From Roseburia sp. 1XD42-69 (GTDB lineage: Bacteria > Bacillota > Clostridia > Lachnospirales > Lachnospiraceae), in NCBI RefSeq assembly GCF_003612565.1, contig NZ_RAZG01000001.1, positions 62,001 through 126,000 on the forward strand: DNA of 64,000 bases, given 5' to 3'. A model generated the notes under the pieces. It saw only the letters and a list, made by a program, of their open reading frames with translations. It was not told the origin of the DNA and did no database searches. The translations under genes were made by a program, and so were the position numbers. Positions within the stretch are counted from its first letter, which is position 1, and every line of letters begins with the position of its first letter. Of the stretch, positions 59,402 to 64,000 are shown piece by piece.

Positions 59402-59629
59402 TCATGCAGCACTACTATAATTTACAATAGAAATTTCCTGTGTAAATTGTTTCGCCTGTTCTGTGATCTGCTCCAATCTTTTAATAACATCCCCTGTATA
59501 GATAACCTCATTACATTCTGTACACTTATAGCAAGGAACATTGCGCACGATTAAAAGGCAATTACCTAAGTCTGTTACGCTTGTTGTATATCCCTTTTCG
59601 GCTTTTGCTCCGCATTCCATACATACCAT
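59402..59629 (-). CDS. MqsA/YgiT-type antitoxin
   Basis: 75 aa. Two Cys pairs (VCMECGAKAEKG and CYKCTECNEV) form a zinc finger; EVIYTGDVIKRLEQITEQ is the family C-terminus. It ends short of an HTH domain. Two bases after the toxin gene. Confidence 0.85.
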   Translation of the reverse strand: MVCMECGAKAEKGYTTSVTDLGNCLLIVRNVPCYKCTECNEVIYTGDVIKRLEQITEQAKQFTQEISIVNYSSAA

Positions 59630-59631
59630 AA

Positions 59632-59946
59632 TTAACGCCCCTTTCTTGTCTTAAAATCACTTTCCCACATATCAGGATCGGGAAAATATGCAGTTATAAG
59701 ATATATAAAATCTGTATCACAACTTACTACTATATGAATATACTGTGATTTAACAGAAAATCCCAATATCAAACAACTTGCTAGTGGTTTATCGTCTGGA
59801 TATTGTTTAATAATTTCACCAGTGTTTATACCATTCACAATATCATCAATGCTAATATTCCGTTCATACAAGCGAATTCTAGCATGTTCTGTTACTGCTA
59901 TGTTTTCAGGTTTATTTATTGCCCTTAACTGTTCTATCGTTATCAT
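59632..59946 (-). CDS. DUF4258/MqsR-like toxin
   Basis: 104 aa. VTEHARIRLYERNISIDDIVNGI and GFSVKSQYIHIVVSCD match DUF4258 toxins, probable RNases. Forms a pair with 59402; toxin gene first. Confidence 0.85.
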   Translation of the reverse strand: MITIEQLRAINKPENIAVTEHARIRLYERNISIDDIVNGINTGEIIKQYPDDKPLASCLILGFSVKSQYIHIVVSCDTDFIYLITAYFPDPDMWESDFKTRKGR

Positions 59947-59949
59947 TTT

Positions 59950-60604
59950 ACACCAACTTTTCTATTGATATTCTAATTATAACAGATTATTGAATCATTT
60001 AAAACCTTTTTATTACTTATCCATACCCACAAAAGAGACTTTTCAAAAGATACGGCTAAATGCATCCAGCTTTAATGGCTATGTCCTCATTGTATTGAGT
60101 GGTTAATAAAACTATGTATTGCTTTTGTTGCTTCTTATTTCTCGTTTGAACATCACATTCCTTTTTGAAAAGCAGTTGACCGCTTTTAATATAGAAGAGA
60201 GTGCCAAAGGTTCTTGACACTCTCTAAAAGTTCTTGTGTATTTATTAATCGCTTTTATTTTGTAGCGATAGAATTTTTATGTTTGATTTACGATTTCAAA
60301 CTAGCGGTTATTTCAGCTACTTGTTATATTGCATAGTCAATTTTTCACTTTCTTTCCTTTGCTATACTAGGCTTATTCCGTACCCCTAAGACAATTCCTT
60401 GCCCGCTTCCATCAATAGCAATTCAACTTTTCGTGGAATAGGTTTTTTCTGATAAAACCGTATAAATCAGACTTATAAGCCTATGTAAAGGAATTTGTAA
60501 CGTGTCCTAATTCACGATAGATTTCATCAAATCTATAAGGAAATATGATACCCAGAGATATAAGCCGTTTGTGTCCACCTTATACCATTCCACCGGAATA
60601 TATA
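59950..60604. other. 655-base gene-free region
   Basis: No gene on either strand. Contains a strong hairpin AGAGAGTGCCAA / TTGACACTCTCT (60203-60232) and several smaller stems. Promoter boxes are not clear. Could be a leader, an origin region or a large RNA. Confidence 0.4.
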
Positions 60605-60787
60605 CTATGCTATATCTGGATTCGGTCTTCTTTCAATCATACCGCCGTTTTGTTGTCGTTCTATGTCGGTCATTTGCTTATGCCAAGCAGCCTTGTTTGC
60701 TATCGTTTGATTTCCTCTTTTCTGGTCATTACCCAGTTTAATCCTCCTGATATTGTTTTCTATTTTCGTTTTGGGATTTTTCATTGA
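60605..60787 (-). CDS. small basic protein
   Basis: 60 aa from ATG 60787 (GGAAAAG). KNPKTKIENNIRRIKLGNDQ.., strongly basic, ends MIERRPNPDIA. Possibly nucleic-acid-binding. Confidence 0.6.
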   Translation of the reverse strand, partial: SMKNPKTKIENNIRRIKLGNDQKRGNQTIANKAAWHKQMTDIERQQNGGMIERRPNPDIA

Positions 60788-60811
60788 CTTTTCCAAAGAA
60801 ATGAATATAAT
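60784..60811 (+). promoter_or_regulatory. promoter on plus strand
   Basis: TTGACT, 16 bases, TATAAT, overlapping the start of the divergent 60605 gene. Confidence 0.75.
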
Positions 60812-60817
60812 AGAATG

Positions 60818-60895
60818 TATCAATGGTAAGTGAAAACTTATCTTGTAGATTAGCAAGTTGTTACTTTGGTAGAGTGGGCAACTTGCTTTTGTTTT
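60818..60895 (+). ncRNA. candidate small RNA with terminator
   Basis: Ends in AGCAAGTTG / CAACTTGCT (9 bp) then TTTTGTTTTC; loop TTACTTTGGTAGAGTGGG, alike to the 58213 RNA. Confidence 0.6.
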
Positions 60896-60960
60896 CTCCT
60901 ACTTATCCCAAATGGCAAGTTAGAATTGAATCCCACGGCTTGACCGCTTGCCTGAATGTG

Positions 60961-61221
60961 TTAATCTCCTATTATTGCACGAATTTTTCTTTCTTCTACT
61001 GTCAAGTAATTATGTATTACTATCTCTCTTGCATCTATGATCTTGTCTAGCATCTTTTGGGCTTTATTGGATTCCCAATTTTTATAGCCTTCCCAGATCG
61101 AATATGCAATTTTAATTTTTTCAACAGCTTTATCATATTTACCAGCGTTATTATAATATTTTGCCCTGTCCAGAAAATAAATGATTGTTTTCTTGCGTGA
61201 CTGCTTTTTTAATTTTTTCAC
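60961..61221 (-). CDS. TPR-like small protein
   Basis: 86 aa. Basic start KKLKKQSRKK, then FLDRAKYYNNAGKYDKAVEK.KIAYSIWEGY, a tetratricopeptide-like helix pair. Driven by two repressed promoters (61257 and 61364). Confidence 0.7.
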   Translation of the reverse strand: MKKLKKQSRKKTIIYFLDRAKYYNNAGKYDKAVEKIKIAYSIWEGYKNWESNKAQKMLDKIIDAREIVIHNYLTVEERKIRAIIGD

Positions 61222-61256
61222 TTTTTGACTTGCTCCTTTCTTTATCTTATGTACTA

Positions 61257-61285
61257 AGTATAAACGATTTTCATTTAAAAGTCAA
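61257..61285 (-). promoter_or_regulatory. proximal promoter with operator
   Basis: TTGACT, 17 bases, TATACT. The spacer holds the ATTTTCATTT operator copy at 61267. Confidence 0.8.
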
Positions 61286-61416
61286 GTACTTTTTAAATAT
61301 TTTTCATTTATTTTTTATTATATAACATTTTCATTTCAACGTTTTTCGTTTATCTTTAATGGGATTATAAATGATATTCATTTGTATGTCAATAATTTTT
61401 TAAATATTTTTCATTT
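61267..61416. repeat. six ATTTTCATTT operator copies
   Basis: Starts at 61267, 61300, 61327, 61342 (TTTTTCGTTT), 61374 (ATATTCATTT) and 61407. The copies at 61300 and 61407 lie in identical ~22-bp direct repeats (TAAATATTTTTCATTTATTT). Steps of about 32-33 bp put most on one DNA face. Confidence 0.75.
61364..61392 (-). promoter_or_regulatory. distal promoter with operator
   Basis: TTGACA, 17 bases, TATAAT; the spacer holds the operator copy at 61374. Confidence 0.85.
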
Positions 61417-61427
61417 ATTTTTATCGT

Positions 61428-61456
61428 TTGACAATTAAAAGAAAATACTTTATATT
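61428..61456 (+). promoter_or_regulatory. rightward promoter of the HTH pair
   Basis: TTGACA, 17 bases, TATATT, 70 bases before the 61526 gene. Its upstream flank holds the last operator copy. Confidence 0.8.
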
Positions 61457-61525
61457 TAAGTATAAATAAAAATCAAAAATAGAATATTAAAATAGATATT
61501 AAAAATGTGGAGGATATAGAAAAGA

Positions 61526-61762
61526 ATGGCTTTTATTTTTCAAGATAATAAACAGGTTAAAAATGAATTTAAGAAATTGACTATTGATAATAATGTAACC
61601 ATGTCGGAAGTAGCTGGAAAGTGTGGGCTCATACCACAACAATTAAATAATAGGTTCAATAATAATAGACTTGCTTTTTCAGATTTAAAGCAATATCTGG
61701 ATAGTATCGGCTATGAGTTGCAAATTGATTTTATCAAGAAAGAAGAAAAAGAAAATGTTTGA
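61526..61762 (+). CDS. helix-turn-helix regulator 1
   Basis: 78 aa. KKLTIDNNVTMSEVAGKCGLIPQQLNNRF is an XRE-type HTH; C-terminal DLKQYLDSIGYELQIDF is the short tail of phage-plasmid regulators. Overlaps the next gene by eight bases (ATG inside its end). Likely binds the operators at 61267. Confidence 0.82.
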   Translation: MAFIFQDNKQVKNEFKKLTIDNNVTMSEVAGKCGLIPQQLNNRFNNNRLAFSDLKQYLDSIGYELQIDFIKKEEKENV

Positions 61763-61994
61763 ATATATAGACAATGAACATCTAAAAAAAGAAGTTAAAA
61801 AAATGATAATTGATTCTGGATTGACACAAAAAGAAGTGGCAGAAAAGATGGGATGCAAACCACAACAGTATACTAATATTGTAGGAAAAGAAAATTTTGC
61901 TTTTCGTGATGTAAAAAGAATTGCGGATGCTGCTGGTTTTAAATTATTAATTGAATTTGAAAAAAAGAATAGATATAAAATCTTTATGAATTAG
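61755..61994 (+). CDS. helix-turn-helix regulator 2
   Basis: 79 aa from ATG 61755. KMIIDSGLTQKEVAEKMGCKPQQYTNIVG.., DVKRIADAAGFKLLIEF: paralog of regulator 1. Translation coupled. Two tandem paralogs may form a heterodimer or have split roles. Confidence 0.85.
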   Translation: MFEYIDNEHLKKEVKKMIIDSGLTQKEVAEKMGCKPQQYTNIVGKENFAFRDVKRIADAAGFKLLIEFEKKNRYKIFMN

Positions 61995-62079
61995 ATTTAG
62001 AAATCACAGACAGAGCAACAAAAAAGAGTATAAACTATAATATTTATACTCTTAAAAACAAAAGAAAGGTTATGATCTT

Positions 62080-62316
62080 ATGGCACGTCATAGAGATATA
62101 AGCAAGGCACATGCAAGATTAGAGGGTGAAGGATGGCACATAGAATACCACCGTGAAGCCGTTGTTACATCCAGTAGCAAAAAACCTAAAAAGAAACATA
62201 TCCCCACTAAAAGAGATAAACGGCGTTGTATTCACTATAACAAGACAAATAAAAGTTGCTATAAATTAAAGTGTGCTTGTATGGGGTCTAGCGATTGTGC
62301 TTCATATCGTGATTAG
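62080..62316 (+). CDS. small zinc-binding-like basic protein
   Basis: 78 aa. DISKAHARLEGEGWHIEYHR, then KKPKKKHIPTKRDKRRC and YKLKCACMGSSDCASY. Basic middle and C-terminal Cys cluster suggest nucleic-acid binding. Last gene of the plus-strand operon. Confidence 0.7.
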   Translation: MARHRDISKAHARLEGEGWHIEYHREAVVTSSSKKPKKKHIPTKRDKRRCIHYNKTNKSCYKLKCACMGSSDCASYRD

Positions 62317-62447
62317 TTTCACTGCCTGTGCAAGCTCCTGATTTGTTTTGATTACCATGTATCCACCTTCCTATATAAAAAACAAGGGCGTAAGCTATAT
62401 ATAATAGACTTGCGCCCTAATCTGCTTACTATTTAGTTACTGGTTAC

Positions 62448-62639
62448 TCATTCATTAATCTTATCGATCGTTGTAAGATTCACACCCAAACTTGTAAGAA
62501 TAACTTTTAATGATATATAATCTTCTTTCAAGTCTGCGTAAGTTTCGACAGCATTTTCTTTTCTTGCTAATAACATACGTTTTTGGACTTTCTGAAAATC
62601 GTTTATAGATCTTTCAATAATTTCACCATTACTAGGCAT
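62448..62639 (-). CDS. tiny coiled-coil protein, paralog 1
   Basis: 63 aa. NDFQKVQKRMLLARKENAVETYADLKEDYISLKVILTSLGVNLTTIDK. Shares helix spacing and the 'K.iL.slgv' end with the genes at 63057 and 63703. Confidence 0.65.
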   Translation of the reverse strand: MPSNGEIIERSINDFQKVQKRMLLARKENAVETYADLKEDYISLKVILTSLGVNLTTIDKINE

Positions 62640-62811
62640 ATTTTCACCTCCTAATCATGAAAACAGTTGTTTGATTATATATAGTATACCATAATCAAAG
62701 CGCAAAGTCTATTATAATTTAGATGTACACAATTTGCTACACTCTATTATACCCACTTCTTTAGTTGTCAAGGTTCAATCCTTACTTCTATTTTTGGGAA
62801 ATATCTGCCGA

Positions 62812-62841
62812 TTGACAGATTATCAAGAATTGTGTTATACT
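62812..62841 (+). promoter_or_regulatory. plus-strand promoter
   Basis: TTGACA, 18 bases, TATACT. Confidence 0.75.
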
Positions 62842-62847
62842 CAAACT

Positions 62848-62915
62848 GTCTAGGAATGAGTGTTAAAACACTTCTTGAAATTTCCCTGTTTCGTTAAGGA
62901 ATGGGGATTTTTCTT
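62848..62915 (+). ncRNA. candidate small RNA or attenuator
   Basis: Short transcript ending in AAATTTCCC / GGGGATTT and TTCTTTT. Contains a 13-codon frame MSVKTLLEISLFR whose ribosome site is too close to be normal. The rest of the 62640-63056 gap holds the direct repeats at 62928. Confidence 0.5.
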
Positions 62916-62927
62916 TTCGCTCCTGGA

Positions 62928-62980
62928 CTTATTGACGCTGCCATGTTGAGAATGTATCAGGTCTTATTGACACTGCCATG
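62928..62980 (+). repeat. 18-bp direct repeat, two copies
   Basis: CTTATTGACGCTGCCATG (62928) and CTTATTGACACTGCCATG (62963), one mismatch, 35-bp period. Possibly operators or iterons. Confidence 0.6.
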
Positions 62981-63056
62981 ATACCGATTTGTTTTCCCTT
63001 GTGTTCCTTTAGCATCTATTGATAGCTCAATAGGAATCACGTTTTTTAAGGGTTTA

Positions 63057-63233
63057 TTATTCAAGAATCAGTTTTTCTATTGATTCAATGTCAATATTAT
63101 ATGATGACAATTTTACTTTTGTAACTGCTAACTGGATATCTAAGACTTTATTTGTTCCGGTTTCTGCTGCTTTAATTTGTAATAGCATAACATATCTATC
63201 AATAAGATTCTGTTTTACCTCTTCTTCAGTCAT
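63057..63233 (-). CDS. tiny coiled-coil protein, paralog 2
   Basis: 58 aa. MTEEEVKQNLIDRYVMLLQIKAAETGTNK.. then VTKVKLSSYNIDIESIEKL. GAAAGAGG site. Too short for usual gene callers. Confidence 0.65.
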   Translation of the reverse strand: MTEEEVKQNLIDRYVMLLQIKAAETGTNKVLDIQLAVTKVKLSSYNIDIESIEKLILE

Positions 63234-63360
63234 GCATACCTCTTTCTACCTTAAAACGTGACCCCTATTGAGTTATCAATGTGCTTTGTTCCTTACAAGT
63301 ATTATTATAGACTATTGTGCTTTACTTGTCAACTATTTTCTAAATATTTTTTTTAGTTTT

Positions 63361-63570
63361 CTAAAGTTTCTTGTCTGGTATCCATTCTAAAATATCTCCT
63401 GGCTGAACTTTTAATACTTCGCAAATTGCATTGATTGTTTTTAATGTTACACTTTCGCCCTTTGAAATTTTAGTCATAGTTGCTGAAGATATACCAGAGG
63501 CATTTTTTAATTGTTCTTTTGTCATATCTCTTTTATTAAGTAAGTCTAACAATTTATAATATGCAATCAT
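63361..63570 (-). CDS. XRE-family regulator
   Basis: 69 aa. MIAYYKLLDLLNKRDMTKEQLKN..GISSATMTKISKGESVTLK ..PGDILEWIPDKK. About half its residues match the 58366 protein. Promoter box TATAAT upstream. Confidence 0.9.
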   Translation of the reverse strand: MIAYYKLLDLLNKRDMTKEQLKNASGISSATMTKISKGESVTLKTINAICEVLKVQPGDILEWIPDKKL

Positions 63571-63702
63571 GTATCCACCTTCCTTATAACCTGATATACT
63601 GATTTAGATTATTTCATTATATCAGATTATTTCTACATTAAAAAGGTGTAAAGCCTTAATAATTCAATAGACTTTACACCGTGATTATGATATACCTATT
63701 TG

Positions 63703-63882
63703 CTACATTTCATACTCTTCAGACGGGATGCCCAAAGAAGCAAGTTTGTTTTTATATACCTTTAGCTGATACTCTAATTCTGGATTGTTGCCCGTATCAG
63801 CCTTTTTGATTCGTTGCAAATTTACATAATAATCAATGGTAATCTGTTTTAATTCGTCAAGCGTCATATCTTCTTGTACCAT
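63703..63882 (-). CDS. tiny coiled-coil protein, paralog 3
   Basis: 59 aa. MVQEDMTLDELKQITIDYYVNLQRIKKADTGNN.. then YKNKLASLGIPSEEYEM, TAG stop. Same family as 62448 and 63057; GGTGAAAGG site. Confidence 0.65.
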   Translation of the reverse strand: MVQEDMTLDELKQITIDYYVNLQRIKKADTGNNPELEYQLKVYKNKLASLGIPSEEYEM

Positions 63883-64000
63883 CCTTTCACCTGCTTTCTA
63901 CATTGTGGCTTATGTTGCTACAATGTAAGTATATCACAACTCAGGTGCAAAGTCTATTCAATTATCAATGTGCTTGTGGTGCTTATGGATTATGCTGCTA

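Noticed and set aside
60823-61050. 75-codon plus frame over the small RNA
   Set aside because: Starts in the terminator stem and runs antisense into the TPR-like gene; no RBS.
62856-62897. 13-residue leader peptide
   Set aside because: AGGA touches the ATG, leaving no spacer; translation unlikely, though attenuation is kept as an option.

Overview
The window is AT-rich, gene-dense DNA. About 120 mostly very small genes are packed on the minus strand with short gaps or stop/start overlaps and strong AGGAGG-type ribosome binding sites. The protein types, the Shine-Dalgarno style and the AT bias suggest a gut Clostridia (Lachnospiraceae-like) host. I infer the accessory region of a large temperate phage or phage-plasmid. 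For this speak three HNH/AP2 homing-type endonucleases, a GIY-YIG nuclease, phage-type DNA methyltransferases, a small sigma factor, an antirepressor-like protein, a tyrosine recombinase, two tRNA genes, a diversity-generating retroelement (DGR) and several toxin-antitoxin pairs. No terminase, capsid, tail, DNA polymerase or relaxase gene is visible, so the replicon type is not proven.

Layout. 0-6.8 kb: small phage-type genes, a LemA/membrane pair, DUF488 and two HNH genes. 6.9-10.3 kb: a HAD phosphatase and two methyltransferase loci, one broken by a 22-bp tandem duplication. 11-12.4 kb: a lone TnpB. 12.6-14.8 kb: a polynucleotide kinase/HD protein and an RNA ligase. 16.6-18.2 kb: an ADP-ribosylglycohydrolase and an overlapping partner. 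19.3-21.8 kb: a complete DGR (reverse transcriptase, template repeat, Avd, C-type-lectin-like target with variable repeat). 22.7-28.6 kb: GIY-YIG, a Thg1-like 3'-5' polymerase, a DUF262-like protein, sigma factor and tRNA-Thr/tRNA-Gln. 28.6-31 kb: a regulatory zone with an antirepressor, an inverted-repeat element and small plus-strand transcription units. 31-40.2 kb: RelE-like and YefM/YoeB systems, Fic, unknown membrane proteins and the integrase. 40.2-49.8 kb: DUF262 and ParB-like proteins and a long run of tiny genes. 50-57.8 kb: XRE and two HicAB loci, a structured RNA and a putative nuclease toxin. 58-64 kb: sparser, plasmid/prophage-like, with MazF, MqsA/DUF4258, two-promoter control regions, several plus-strand small RNAs and a family of tiny coiled-coil proteins.

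Themes. (1) RNA repair: the HAD protein, kinase-HD, RNA ligase and Thg1-like enzyme together with tRNA genes look like a kit to rebuild tRNAs cut by host defences. (2) Retro-diversification of a lectin-fold surface protein by the DGR. (3) A short imperfect palindrome (TTGAAA, 5-6 nt, TTTCAA) recurs in more than 20 intercistronic gaps, often with the upstream stop codon inside it. I do not know this element. (4) Many genes are damaged or use odd decoding: non-AUG starts, -1 shifts at A runs, an in-frame amber codon and a tandem duplication. These mean decay, phase variation, recoding or sequencing error, and have to be checked on reads.
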